A stretch of DNA of 64,000 nucleotides from Reticulitermes speratus (GCA_021186555.1 JAJKFL010000006.1:46262138-46326137), one strand, 5' to 3'; counted from the stretch's first letter, positions 34,341 to 45,449 are shown. The notes: generated by a model from the letters alone, not told the origin. Numbers and translations are program-made.

Positions 34341-37300
34341 CTGTATTGAGAGTATATTTTGTGCTGTATGGAGTATATTTTGTGCTGTATGGAGTATATA
34401 TTGTGCTGGGTTATGGTGTATGATAATTGTGCTGAGTGGAGTATATTGTGCTGTATGGAGTAATTATTGTGCTGTATGGAGTATATGTTTGTGCTGTATG
34501 GAGTAATATTTGTCTGTATGGAGTATATTTTGTGCATGTATGGAGTATATTTGTGCTGTACTGGAGTATATTTTTGTCTGTATGGAGTATATTTTGTGTG
34601 AATGGATATATGTTTGTGCTGTATGGAGTATATATGTTGTGACTGTGCATGAGTATATGTTTGCTTGTATGGATAATTTGTGCTGTATGGAGTATATATT
34701 TTGGCTGTATGGAGTAATATTTGTGCTGTATGGAGTAATTTTGTGCTGTATGGAGTATATATGTGCTGTAGATTAATTTGTGCTGTATGAGTATAATTTT
34801 GTGCTGTAATGGAGTTATATTTGTTGCTGAATGGAGTATAATATTGTGCTGTATGGAGTATATTTTGTGCTGTATGGAGTATATTTGTGCTGTATGAGTA
34901 TATTTTGTGCTGTATGGAGTAATATTTGTCTGTATGGAGTATATTTTGTGCTGTAGGAGTATATTTGTGCTGTATGGAGTGTATTGTTGTCTGTATGGAG
35001 TATATTTTGTGCTGTATGGGTAATATTTGTGCTGTATGGAGTATATTTTGTGCTGATTGGAGTATATTTGTGCTGTATGGAGTATATTTTGTGCTGTATG
35101 GAGTATATTTTGTGCTGTATGGAGTATATTTGTCTGTATGGATATATTGTGCTGTATGGATATATTTTGTGCTGTAATGGATGATGTGTATGTATTTGTG
35201 CTGTATGGAGTATATTTGTGCTGTATGGAGTATATTTTGTGCTGTATGGATATATTTGTGCTGTAATGGAGTATATTTTGTGCTGTATGGAGTATATTTT
35301 GTGCTGTATGGAGTAATTTTGTGCTGTATGGAGTAATTGTGCTGTAATATTTTGTGCTGTATGGAGTATATTTTTGCTGTATGGAGTATATTTTTATGGA
35401 GTAATGTGCTGTATGGATATATTGTTGTAGGAGTATATTTGTGTGATGGATATATTGTGCTGTATGATATATTTGTGCTGTATGGAGTATATTTTGTGCT
35501 GTATGGAGTAATTTTGTGCTGTATGGAGTATATTTGTGCTGTATGGAGTATATTTGTGCTGTATGGAGTATATTTGTGCTGTATGGATATATTTTGTGCT
35601 GTATGGAGTATATTTGTGCTGTATGGAGTATATTTTGTGCTGTATGAGTATATTTTGTGCTGTATGGAGTATATTTTGTCTGTATGGAGTATATTTTGTG
35701 CTGTATGAGTATATTTTGTGCTGTATGGAGTATTTTTAGATATGTGCTGTATGGAGTATATTTGTGCTGTATGTATATATTTGTGCTGTATGGATATATT
35801 TTGTGCTGTATGGAGTATATTTGTGCTGTATGGAGTATATTTGTGCTGTATGGAGTATATTTTGTGCTGTATGAGTATCATTTTGTGCTGTATGGAGTAT
35901 ATTTTGTGCTGTATGGAGTATATTTTGTGCTGTATGGATATATTTTGTCTGAGGAGTTATTTGTGCTGTATGGAGTATATTTTTGAGGATATATTTGTGC
36001 TGTATGGAGTATATTTGTGTGTATGATATATTTGTGCTGTATGGAGTATATTTTGTGCTGTATGGATATATTGTGCTGTATGAGTATATTTGTGCTGTAT
36101 GGATTATTTTGTCTGTATGGAGTATATTTTGTGCTGTATGGAGTTATTTGTGCTGTATGGAGTAATTTTGTGCTGTATGGAGTTATTTGTCTGTATGGAG
36201 TATATTTGTGCTGTATGATATATTTTGTGCTGTATGGAGTATATTTGTGCTGTATGGAGTATATTTGTGCTGTATGGATATATTTGTGCTGTAGAGTATT
36301 AATTTGTGCTGTATGGAGTTATTTTTGTGCTGTATGGAGTTATTTGTGCTGTAGGAGTATATTTGTGCTGTATGGAGTATATTTGGTTGTATGGAGTGTA
36401 TTTTGTCTGTATGGAGTATATTTTGTGCTGTATGGAGTATATTTGTGCTGTATGGAGTATATTTGTGCTGTAGGAGTTATTTTGTCTGTATGGAGTATAT
36501 TTGTGCTGTATGGAGTAATTTTGTCTGTATGATATATTTGTGCTGTATGAGTATATGTTTTTGTATGGATATATTTGTGCTGTATGGAGTATATTTGTGC
36601 TGTATGGATTATTTTGTGCTGTAGAGTATATTTGTGCTGTATGGAGTATATTTTGTGCTGTAGGAGTTATTTGTGCTGTATGGAGTATAATTTTTGTGTA
36701 GGTAATGGCTGTAGGAGTATATTTGTGCTGTATGGAGTATAATTTTGTGCTGTATGGAGTAGTAATATTTGTGCTGAATGGAGTATATTTTGTGTGTAAT
36801 GGAGTATATATTTGTGCTGTATGGAGTATAATTTTGTGCTGTATGGATATATTTTGTGCTGTATGGAGTATATTTTGTGCTGTATAGGAGTATAATTTTG
36901 TGCTGTATGGAGTATATTTTGTGCTGTATGGAGTGTATTTTGTTCTGTAATGGAGTATATTATGTGCTGTATGGAGTATATTTATGTGCTGTATGGAGTA
37001 TATTTTGTTGCTGTATGGAGTATATTTTGTGCTGTATGGAGTATATTTGTGCTGTAGGAGTATATTTTGTGCTGTATGGAGTATATTTTGTCTGTATGGA
37101 GTATAATTTTGTGCTGTATGGAGTATATTTTGTGCTGTATGGAGTATATATTTGTGCTGTATGGAGTATATTTGTGCTGTATGGAGTATATTTTGTGCTG
37201 TAATGGAGTAATATTTGTGCTGTATGGAGTATATTTGTGCTGTAATGGAGTATATTTGTGCTGTATGGAGTGTATTTTGTGCTGTATGGAGTGTATTTTG

Positions 37301-37782
37301 TGCTGTATGGAGTATATTTTGTGCTGTATGGAGTATATTTTGTGCTGTATGGAGTATATTTTGTTCTGTATGGAGTGTATTTTGTTCTGTATGGAGTGTA
37401 TGTTGTGCTGTATGGAGTGTATGTTGTGCTGTATGGAGTGTATGTTGTGCTGTATGGAGTATATTTTGTGCTGTATGGAGTATATTTTGTGCTGTATGGA
37501 GTATATTTTGTGCTGTATGGAGTATATTTTGTGCTGTATGGAGTATATTTTGTGCTGTATGGAGTGTATTTTGTGCTGTATGGAGTATATTTTGTGCTGT
37601 ATGGGGTATATTTTGTGCTGTATGGAGTATATTTTGTGCTGTATGGAGTATATTTTGTGCTGTATGGAGTATATTTTATGCTGTATGGAGTATATGTTGT
37701 GTTGTATGGAGTATATTTTGTGCTGTATGGAGTATATTTTGTGCTGTATGGAGTATATTTTGTGCTGTATGGAATATATTTT
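34341..37782. repeat. 21-bp minisatellite array
   Basis: About 160 copies of GTGCTGTATGGAGTATATTT plus one T. The right end (about 37250-37782) is almost perfect. From about 34430 to 37240 many units have lost one or two bases. The 21-bp unit is open in several frames (YGVYFVL, CCMEYIL, CAVWSIF on plus; YTPYSTK on minus), so many spurious open frames overlap here. None is a gene. Confidence 0.96.
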
Positions 37783-38436
37783 TTAAGCTTGTTCTTCATA
37801 GGCATTATAAACAGAAGCTTTGTGCGTCGGAAAATGATGTAAAGTGCGTAATTTTATTGGTTCGTGGTTCATTTAACTGAGCTTTTTGGATTCAGATATT
37901 TTAAATTATGTCGATGGAGGGTGAAGACAGACATGGAGCATAGCAACTTGCTACACCGCAGAATTTCTGCATTACATAAAGTAACCATTGGGCTTTTGAG
38001 GGTTCATACTGACATAAAACTACTTCTTTTGAAACACCCTGTGCTGTGTGTCACTGTTGCATGTACCTCTGTTACGTAACGCGTGTCCAACCCTCTGTTG
38101 CAATGTCCACAGTTATGACAAATGTTCCAATTCTCCCACACCCCCTTACAAACTCTACCACTAAATACCAACCAACCCCCAACAACCCCATCTCATCGCA
38201 GGCCAAGTTACAACTCTATGCTCCACCGGAATGCTACAACTGCACGGCCCTAATAATACTTCGCGATACACGAGTCACGAAATAACTGCACGTTCACGGA
38301 CAGGCGGCAGCACTAGGTGCCACCGCCCACAGCATTTGCAGCAACTGCGGTAATTGTGAAATTATTTTATAGTTCTAGCTTCTGCCGGATTCTAGCTTTA
38401 GCCTTGTCTATTACATCGGTTTATCTATTTTTTCCC
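37783..38436. other. Unique spacer, no gene seen
   Basis: Non-repetitive, with a CA-rich stretch around 38130-38210. Open frames of up to 115 codons have no recognisable domain, and one of them overlaps the SINE that follows. Confidence 0.5.
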
Positions 38437-38690
38437 CCTATGGCTCGACAGCCCCTTGGGGGCCTAGACCGCCTCATTATCGAGACTTCACGATCACACT
38501 CAGACACACCACACTCGGTAGGACTCCTCTGGACGAGTGATCAGCCCGAAGCAGAGACCTCTACCCGACAACACACAACACTCACAACAGACAGACATCC
38601 ATGCTCTAGGCGGGATTCGAACCCGCAATCCCAGCAAGCGAGCGACCGCAGACCGACGCCTTAGACCGCGCGGCCACTGGGATCGGCATG
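38437..38690 (-). mobile_element. tRNA-derived SINE with intact promoter boxes, minus strand
   Basis: The minus-strand head reads CAGTGGCCGCGCGGTCTAAG, similar to the start of leucine or serine tRNAs. A perfect T arm follows: GCGGGTTCGAATCCCGC (plus 38610-38626), with B box GGTTCGAATCC. The body matches 14451-14632. It ends CCCCCAAGGGGCTGTCGAGC then CATAG. This 3' end resembles that of the SINE at 45840. It is not a tRNA gene because the tRNA-like part runs into a long unrelated body. Confidence 0.8.
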
Positions 38691-38920
38691 TATAGGTATA
38701 CGTGTTCTTAATTAAGCACTACCTCATTAAGGTGTATGAGGGAGTGGATGTATAGCTCCACACATTCAGAACCTCAACGCCATAAGAAGGTTTGTGCTTC
38801 GGCCTATTTACTGCAGCTGAGTAAGTTTTAGGCATCCATTTGCTAGAAGTCAGAGTGGGGCCCTAGAAAGGGGACGGGTGGCGTGGAGGAGAAAAAGCTG
38901 TGCGTAGAACAGTCTCAATA
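38691..38920. other. Short spacer
   Basis: About 38720-38780 has SINE-like wording (GGATGTATAGCTCCACA) but is too diverged to assign. No gene is seen. Confidence 0.4.
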
Positions 38921-39140
38921 AGATCTGCGTTCTTCTGGGATATTACGCGGCGTCGAGTGGTAATTGTTTACCGACGTTTCGGGACATGTCGGTCCCATCT
39001 TCACGGGTCAAGATTCCGAATAGGAAAGAAAGAGAGCCAGCAACTCTTGACGCCTGAAGATGGTACCGACATGTTGTACCGAAACGTCGGTAAACAATTA
39101 CCACTCGACGCCACGTAATACCCCATACGAGCGCAGATCT
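38921..39140. mobile_element. Fold-back element with degenerate hammerhead-like arms
   Basis: Left arm AGATCTGCGTTCTTCTGGGA ... GGCGTCGAGTGGTAATTGTT, TACCGACGTTTCGGGACATG. The right arm is its reverse complement, ending GCGCAGATCT (39131-39140). Each arm has a GAAGATGG, GTACC or GTCCC, CCGAAACGTCGG series. The right arm keeps CTGAAGA, a GGTAC/GTACC stem II, GAAAC and GTC, but stem I pairs poorly. The left arm has CGTGAAGA in place of CTGAAGA. Same family as 26267-26445. Confidence 0.7.
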
Positions 39141-39242
39141 CAACAACATCGCGGCGGAAGTCTGAAGTCAGACTCAATAAGTTAAGTCGAAGAAAGCGAC
39201 CGACTGAATGTAGCTGTAAATCTGTTTGTTGAAAGTTGGAGT

Positions 39243-39362
39243 AACTTAAACTTAAACTTAAACTTAAACTTAAACTTAAACTTAAACTTAAACTTAAACT
39301 TAAACTTAAACTTAAACTTAAACTTAAACTTAAACTTAAACTTAAACTTAAACTTAAACTTA
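39243..39362. repeat. (AACTTA)n hexamer array
   Basis: Twenty perfect copies of a hexamer, ending 18 bp before the fold-back element at 39381. The SLSLSL peptide on the minus strand is an artefact. Confidence 0.97.
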
Positions 39363-39436
39363 ATTCCTTACATTTTATCTCTATATTTAAAGTCCGACAA
39401 ATGTACAATTTATTCACATCAATTGTGTAATTTCAC

Positions 39437-39483
39437 TGTCCTACATGTTTCGATCCCTTAATTTGGGTTCATCTTCAGGGACA
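39437..39483 (-). ncRNA. Hammerhead ribozyme-like motif, left arm
   Basis: On the minus strand: TGTCC (plus 39479-39483), CTGAAGA (39472-39478), unpaired T, stem II GAACCC/GGGATC with one A-A mismatch, GAAA (39448-39451), palindrome ACATGT (39443-39448), cleavage base A after GT (39442), then GGACA closing stem I (39437-39441). All core positions fit the hammerhead consensus except the extra T shared with the other copies. Confidence 0.6.
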
Positions 39484-39768
39484 CCATCTCAAATTACACA
39501 CTTTTACATCAATTGGTACAATTGTTTACATAGTAAAAACCACCTAACAGTCAATCAACTCCGATAAACAGGATATCAAAACAACACAAATTATTCAACT
39601 TTTAACATTTTAACCAATGTAAGACTTTAAACAACCAACAACTACATTTTTCACCTTTTATTTATATTAACCAATGTATAAACACGATTGTAAATAATTC
39701 ATGTTATTCAGTTTTACTATGTAAACATTTGTACCAATTAATGTAAAATGTGTAATTTGAGATGATGA

Positions 39769-39813
39769 GTCCCTGAAGATGAACCCAAATTAAGGGCTCG
39801 AAACATGTAGGAT
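39769..39813 (+). ncRNA. Hammerhead ribozyme-like motif, right arm
   Basis: GTCC (39769-39772), CTGAAGA (39773-39779), unpaired T, GAACCC/GGGCTC stem II with one A-C mismatch, GAAA (39800-39803), ACATGT, cleavage base A (39809), GGAT (39810-39813). Stem I is four pairs, one of them G-T. It is weaker than the left-arm copy. Confidence 0.55.
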
Positions 39814-39870
39814 AGTGAAATTACACAATTGGTGTGATTAAATTGTACATTTGTCGGACTTTAAATATAG

Positions 39871-40538
39871 TGGAGTAACATTTCGGCCTTTGCTGTAAGT
39901 AACTTAACAGTAAAATCGAATTGTATTTGTGGAATTTCTAAATTGGCGGCCTCTTGTTATTGAAATGCTGACGGCGAGTCACACATACGCTACAGGACAA
40001 CACGAAACGGAAGTTACTCTTGTTTTACTGCAGATAGATTTCCGGTTTCGTAAAGAAGGCTCCGGCATCAAGAATTGAGTACGCCTTGTCGAGCGTATAG
40101 CATTTTGGTTCACTTTAGCCTCCCCCACTGCCTTGCTACCAGCGGTAAAGGCAAGGAACGATCTAGAACTGTCCTGAAACATTTAGCAGCAATTCTCACT
40201 GTTGGTGTCCCTGAGGGCCGAAATGCAACGCGATCTCAAGGAGCAGTGTACAAGACCACATAAACCGAAGCGGCATATAAAAACAAGATGCCAGAACATA
40301 AAGTATAGCTGTTCTTTACGAGGAGGTAGGGGCATTTTATGGCGAACAAATAGTCGCTATTTCTATTCAGTGTTTCTCTGTTTGCTGCTTCTGCCAACCG
40401 CCTAGAAGACACTTCATGAAAACTGGCAGGAAAGAACGGAAGGTGCATGGGGGGTAAAGGTTGGGAGAAGGGAAGAGCATAATTGAGGTCACTACACGTG
40501 CACGTTACTCACTTTTGTGTGCACGTGTGAAAAAAAAA
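39871..40538. other. Unique spacer, no gene seen
   Basis: No repeats of note apart from a CACGTG-bearing stretch near 40494-40527 (GTGCACGTGTG). Open frames of 62-70 codons are unconvincing. Confidence 0.5.
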
Positions 40539-41287
40539 CTTTATCTGTCTAAATAGTGTGTACCATCAGGTTCTGCCCACACAGTGTATTTATGTGTTTT
40601 GTGTGGATCTCAGAACAAACAGCGATTATTTCACTGTACAACATTAACTGACTGGTTTGTATAACTGAGACGGAGTGTGTTTACTGCGCGGTACGAACTG
40701 TATTTATGTGTTTTGTGTGGATCTCAGAACAAACAGCGATTATTTCACTGTACAACATTAACTGACTGGTTTGTATAACTGAGACGGAGTGTGTTTACTG
40801 CGCGGTACGAACTGTATTTATGTGTTTTGTGTGGATCTCAGAACAAACAGCGATTATTTCACTGTACAACATTAACTGACTGGTTTGTATAACTGAGACG
40901 GAGTGTGTTTACTGTGCGGTACGGACTGTATTTATGTGTTTTGTGTGGATCTCAGAACAAACAGCGATTATTTCACTGTACAACATTAACTGACTGGTTT
41001 GTATAACTGAGACGGAGTGTGTTTACTGCGCGGTACGAACTGTATTTATGTGTTTTGTGTGGATCTCAGAACAAACAGCGATTATTTCACTGTACAGCAT
41101 TAACTGACTGGTTTGTATAACTGAGACGTAGTGTGTTTACTGCGCGGTACGGACTGTATTTATGTGTTTTGTGTGGATCTCAGAACAAACAGCGATTATT
41201 TCACTGTACAGCATTAACTGACTGGTTTGTATAACTGAGACGGAGTGTGTTTACTGCGCGGTAAGAACTGAGTCTTTATATGTAATT
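40539..41287 (+). repeat. 114-bp satellite cassette, copy 2
   Basis: A partial leader (GTGTGTACCATCAGG, then TTCTGCCCACACAGTG to 40583), about six 114-bp units (40584-41266) and the trailer GAACTGAGTCTTTATATGTA then ATT. Units differ mainly at ACAACATT/ACAGCATT and CGGACT/CGAACT. The leader lacks about 20 bp present in the copies at 48037, 51296 and 55215. Confidence 0.9.
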
Positions 41288-42630
41288 GAGGTTAATGTCA
41301 CTAGTCATAGGATTAATAGATTAAATTTTTCTTATTCTGGTTTCACTACGTGACAATTACAAGCTATAATCTTGCAATTATGGGTGTTTTCTCCAATGTG
41401 AGGCTGTGCAATCTGTAAACAAGTACTGACGTTTCGGAATAACCTGTTGCAATATTTTTATTATACATTAATTCCACTTTGAAGTTGGTTGTTCTAACAT
41501 GCAAGTATGAAGAGAATTTGATGCGCCTGAGCTGAATTTTGTAGTTGGAAGGAAGCATTATCACACAAATTTGAAAACCAATCCTGTTTCCTGCTTCATA
41601 ATGCGGACATAATATAGATGGACGTCAAATTTCTGAGCACAGCACATGTAGTACCGTCTGACACACAGACAAAATTCTGTCTCCATTCAAAAGATGTATC
41701 AGTCAATGCTGTTTAGGAATCCATAAGCTTATTCCTATTTCTGATGCCACAGCCGATAAATCGTACCTGCAACACACGTTGTGTTTTAGTCTACTGCGCC
41801 ACCGTGCGGTCACTGCAGTTCAGTTGATGAATATTTATGAAGTTTGTTCATTTCCGTTTTCAGAAACGTTGGCAAAACAACTGCGAAAAGCGACTATTAG
41901 CTACGTCACATAGAACAGGGCATTCCCACACGACAGATTTTCGTGAAATTTCATGTTTGAGACTTTTCTGTAAAAATGTGTTAACAGACGCCGGTTTTTT
42001 GTTAAAATGTTACAAAATAAAAGGTACTTCACTTCTTTCATGATTTCTCGCTACAATGTGTCTCCATAAATGACGCAAAATCTCTCTGTGAGGTAGGAGA
42101 TGAGGCTGAACAAAGAGTTGAGCATCGAGAATCGAAGATTATCGATTGCAACGGTGCAGTAATGATATTTGAGACATGTCGCCTGTAGATCGCCCCACTT
42201 ACGACATCTCTAGGATGATTCATTTAAACCTGTTACTAAGATACTGACAAATCTTACAGTGAATATTGAAGTGGTCACTGTCTACACTGTCTGAGTGAAT
42301 GTCAAGTGAGAATACAGAACAAAAGCACCTGAAGTAACACGATCTGCAGGTAGTTCGTAACTTCAGGAGCCAGTACTTCTGGGATGTGACTCCGTTTCGT
42401 TGGATCAGTGGTTCCTGACTGTCAATGGTGGCTGTGGTGGTCTGACGTGTACCATCTGCTGCCCACGTGTCATGTACACGTTAAAGTTAGAATACAGTTG
42501 TTGGCGTCAGCTTATGTTTTGTAAGTGTTTTGTGTTTACCATTTAGTGTAGTAAGCAGTACAGTCGTACCGCGTGAATGTGGGTCTTTTGATTTATGTTA
42601 AAGTTAGGGTCAGAGCACTTTAGATTTCAT
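41288..42630. other. Spacer with interspersed-repeat fragments, no gene
   Basis: About 41865-42015 shares GCGAAAAGCGAC and ATTTTCGTGAAATTTCA with about 53975-54085, marking one interspersed family. ACTGACGTTTCGGAATAACC near 41427 echoes the fold-back family. The remainder is unique and I recognise no coding region. Confidence 0.5.
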
Positions 42631-43878
42631 CATTCTGCAGTCTGTCTTACGACAGGTCCGTAGCCTCTTCATTCTGCAGTCTGTCTTACGACAGGTCCGT
42701 AGCCTCTTCATTCTGCAGTCTGTCTTACGACAGGTCCGTAGCCTCTTCATTCTGCAGTCTGTCTTACGACAGGTCCGTAGCCTCTTCATTCTGTAGTCTG
42801 TCTTACGACAGGTCCGTAGCCTCTTCATTCTGTAGTCTGTCTTACGACAGGTCCGTATCCTCTTTATTCTGCAGTCTGTCTTACGACAGGTCCGTAGCCT
42901 CTTCATTCTGTAGTCTGTCTTACGACAGGTCCGTAGCCTCTTCATTCTGTAGTCTGTCTTACGACAGGTCCGTATCCTCTTTATTCTGCAGTCTGTCTTA
43001 CGACAGGTCCGTAGCCTCTTCATTCTGTAGTCTGTCTTACGACAGGTCCGTAGCCTCTTCATTCTATAGTCTCTCTTACGACAGGTCCGTAGCCTCTTTA
43101 TTCTGCAGTCTGTCTTACGACAGGTCCGTAGCCTCTTTATTCTGTAGTCTGTCTTACGACAGGTTCGTAGCCTCTTCATTCTGCAGTCTGTCTTACGACA
43201 GGTCCGTAGCCTCTTCATTCTGTAGTCTGTCTTACGACAGGTCCGTAGCCTCTTTATTCTGCAGTCTGTCTTACGACAGGTCCGTAGCCTCTTCATTCTG
43301 TAGTCTGTCTTACGACAGGTCCGTAGCCTCTTCATTCTGTAGTCTCTCTTACGACAGGTCCGTAGCCTCTTTATTCTGCAGTCTGTCTTACGACAGGTCA
43401 GTAGCCTCTTCATTCTGCAGTCTGTCTTACGACAGGTCCGTAGCCTCTTCATTCTGCAGTCTGTCTTACGACAGGTCCGTAGCCTCTTCATTCTGCAGTC
43501 TGTCTTACGACAGGTCCGTAGCCTCTTCATTCTGCAGTCTGTCTTACGACAGGTCCGTAGCCTCTTCATTCTGCAGTCTGTGTTACGACAGGTCCGTAGC
43601 CTCTTCATTCTGTAGTCTGTCTTACGACAGGTCCGTAGCCTCTTCATTCTGTAGTCTGTCTTACGACAGGTCCGTAGCCTCTTCATTCTGCAGTCTGTCT
43701 TACGACAGGTCCGTAGCCTCTTCATTCTGCAGTCTGTGTTACGACAGGTCCGTAGCCTCTTCATTCTGTAGTCTGTCTTACGACAGGTCCGTAGCCTCTT
43801 CATTCTGTAGTCTGTCTTACGACAGGTCCGTAGCCTCTTTATTCTGCAGTCTGTCTTACGACAGGTCCGTAGCCTCTT
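42631..43878. repeat. 39-bp array derived from the LINE 3' end
   Basis: About 32 copies of a 39-bp unit. On the minus strand each reads GGACCTGTCGTAAGACAGAC, TGCAGAATGAAGAGGCTAC: codons for G P V V R Q T A E, stop, R G Y. These are the last codons and stop of the reverse-transcriptase remnant directly upstream on the minus strand. Units vary at GCAGAA/ACAGAA and TGA/TAA. A shifted frame (KRLRTCRKTDCRM repeated) is open for 428 codons and is an artefact. Confidence 0.95.
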
Positions 43879-44375
43879 CCAAAACGAGTTCTCCACACAG
43901 TGCGATCTAGTGCTTCCTCTTTCAATTTCCAGTATCTTCCCTTTTCCTTAAGGTCATCCAGTAGCTGCTTACGTCTTCTCCCTCGTCTTCCCGTCATTTC
44001 TATCCTTCCCTCTATCTTTCCTTCAATCACATGTTTCAGAAGGCAGTTTCTACGCAAGATGTGACCAATCCAGTTAGCCTTTCTTCTTTTTATTGTATGT
44101 ACGATATTCCTCTCCTCCTTCACTCTGTGTAATACTTCTTCATTTCTCACACGATCGGTCCAACTGATCTTCTCCATTCTTCTCCAGCACCACATATCAA
44201 AACTTTCCAGATACTTCTGATCCACTTTCCCAAGTGTCCACGTTTCAGCACCACACAAAGCTACGCTCCAAATGTAGCACTTTACTAGTTTCTTACTTAA
44301 ATTTAAGTCCAGTTTGCTGGTGAACTGTAGATTTATAGGAAGAAAAAGACCGTGCACAAAACTAAATTCTTTCAC
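43839..44375 (-). pseudogene. LINE reverse-transcriptase C-terminal fragment, 5' truncated
   Basis: A 178-codon open frame matching the C-terminal end of non-LTR retrotransposon polyproteins. Visible landmarks are GAETWTL at residues 42-48, then LESFDMWCWRRMEKISWTDR, NWIGHILRRN at 101-110, GRRGRRRKQLLDDL at 129-142 and the end RGYGPVVRQTAE. The GAETW block with WRRM...W.DR.RN commonly follows the polymerase domain in Jockey/CR1/RTE-type LINEs. The catalytic part (YxDD) and the endonuclease are absent, so the copy was dead on arrival. Upstream it stops at an ACGTC pentamer tract. Downstream its last codons pass into the 39-bp array. I recall near-identical peptides from cockroach and termite genomes, unverified. 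The start ATG is simply the first one in the frame. Confidence 0.85.
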
Positions 44376-44404
44376 ACGTCACGTCACGTCACGTCACGTC
44401 ACGT
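44376..44404. repeat. (ACGTC)n pentamer tract at the LINE 5' truncation
   Basis: Nearly six perfect copies, lying exactly where similarity to the LINE stops. Confidence 0.9.
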
Positions 44405-45028
44405 TTCTTCATGCGTGATCCCGCAACCCGCAGTATTTCACCCACGGTTAGAAATGTAGAGATTCAACGCTGAATACATTGAAATGTGAAATAGGGAGTG
44501 TGAGCGTAGCCGGCCACATAATCTGGCCTCCAGCGAGTCATTAGCTGGTTCATGCCACCAGCTGCGTCCCTGTGCCTGGGAGCGCGGCAGCCCGCAACAA
44601 GCTGTCTCAAATACTGTGTGTGAAACAGCATAATTAGTAACATTGAGACAGGATTTGTCTGCAAGACATTTAAGGCAACTCTTAGTGCGTGTGAGGAGAA
44701 GTTTGTGAGGACTTGCGGAAACGTCTGAGCGAACAAACACCGCGAACAACCGGAAGGTGCCTAGTTGTGTACCTCAAATATGTCAGGCGGAAAACTAAGT
44801 CCCACATGGAGCTATTAACTAGGCACGAGTTTGCCTTGTCGCAGTAACTGGCCGTTTTTTGTGCAGTTCTGTATGACCTCCACGCCCCCCTCTCCCGAAC
44901 AAAATACACAACAACAAGATTGCATTTTATGTACTCCGTCATGTACGCAGTAAACGGAGGTTAACGAGGCGTTCTTTCCTTTCAAAATGTCGTTCGCTTT
45001 AATACACAGTCTTAAATGACATTACATT
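44405..45028. other. Unique spacer, no gene supported
   Basis: Three overlapping minus-strand frames (86-103 codons) have no recognisable domain and conflict with each other. Confidence 0.5.
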
Positions 45029-45030
45029 TA

Positions 45031-45447
45031 CAGTGGGCCCTCCATTTAACGGACTAATTGGGGGAAGCGGTGTCCGCTATTGCCGAAAGTCCGTTAAATC
45101 GAATGTATTTTAAAAACATATATTAATAACGAACTTACAATGTACAGGGTGTATCAAAATGTTATTATAATGTGTAAGTATGAATAAAATATTATTATAA
45201 TGTACATTCAGTAATTTATACACGTCACTAAAACAACTGTTACAACTATAAAAATAAATTTACGACAGGAACCAAACTTTATTTCAATTAAACACGTCAA
45301 AAACTGTACAATGTAACTAGTGGAGTGTTTCCTCCAATTTTTTTTTAAAGCTCACACAAATTTAAAAAAAAGATTCTAAATTTCTTCTTTTAGGACAGAA
45401 ATTTTTTGTCCGTTAAATCCGAATTCCGTTATATCGAGGGCCTACTG
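45031..45447. mobile_element. pogo/Tigger-type MITE with TA duplication
   Basis: A 417-bp element with inverted ends CAGTGGGCCCTCCATTTAAC and (reverse complement of the right end) CAGTAGGCCCTCGATATAAC, flanked by TA on both sides (45029-45030, 45448-45449). A second inner match is TCCGTTAAATC near 45090 and 45410. The CAGT..CCTCnATnTAACGG end and TA target fit pogo/Tigger elements of the Tc1-mariner superfamily. No transposase is encoded. Confidence 0.85.
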
Positions 45448-45449
45448 TA

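Larger units (their letters stand above)
39381..39870. mobile_element. Fold-back element carrying two hammerhead-like motifs
   Basis: A 490-bp inverted repeat: the left end CTATATTTAAAGTCCGACAA is matched inverted by TTGTCGGACTTTAAATATAG at the right end (39851-39870). The arms extend about 160 bp each, to GTACAATTGTTTACATAGTA and its partner TACTATGTAAACATTTGTAC. The centre is AT-rich and unique. Each arm has one hammerhead-like motif. The layout equals that of 5093-5625, but the arm sequences differ outside the motif. Confidence 0.75.

Noticed and set aside
34313-37880. Many hydrophobic frames (CCMEYIL, YGVYFVL) resembling membrane proteins
   Set aside because: They come from the 21-bp array. 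The hydrophobicity is from T-rich codons, and every frame is repetitive.
38610-38690. Functional leucine or serine tRNA on the minus strand
   Set aside because: The T arm is perfect but the sequence continues into a SINE body with no pol III terminator at the expected place.
39243-39362. Telomere-like hexamer array
   Set aside because: AACTTA is not a known insect telomere unit, and the tract is internal.
5093-39870. Autonomous Penelope-like element encoding RT and GIY-YIG endonuclease
   Set aside because: No such open frame or fragment is visible near any hammerhead-like motif. Only the RNA motif points to that class.
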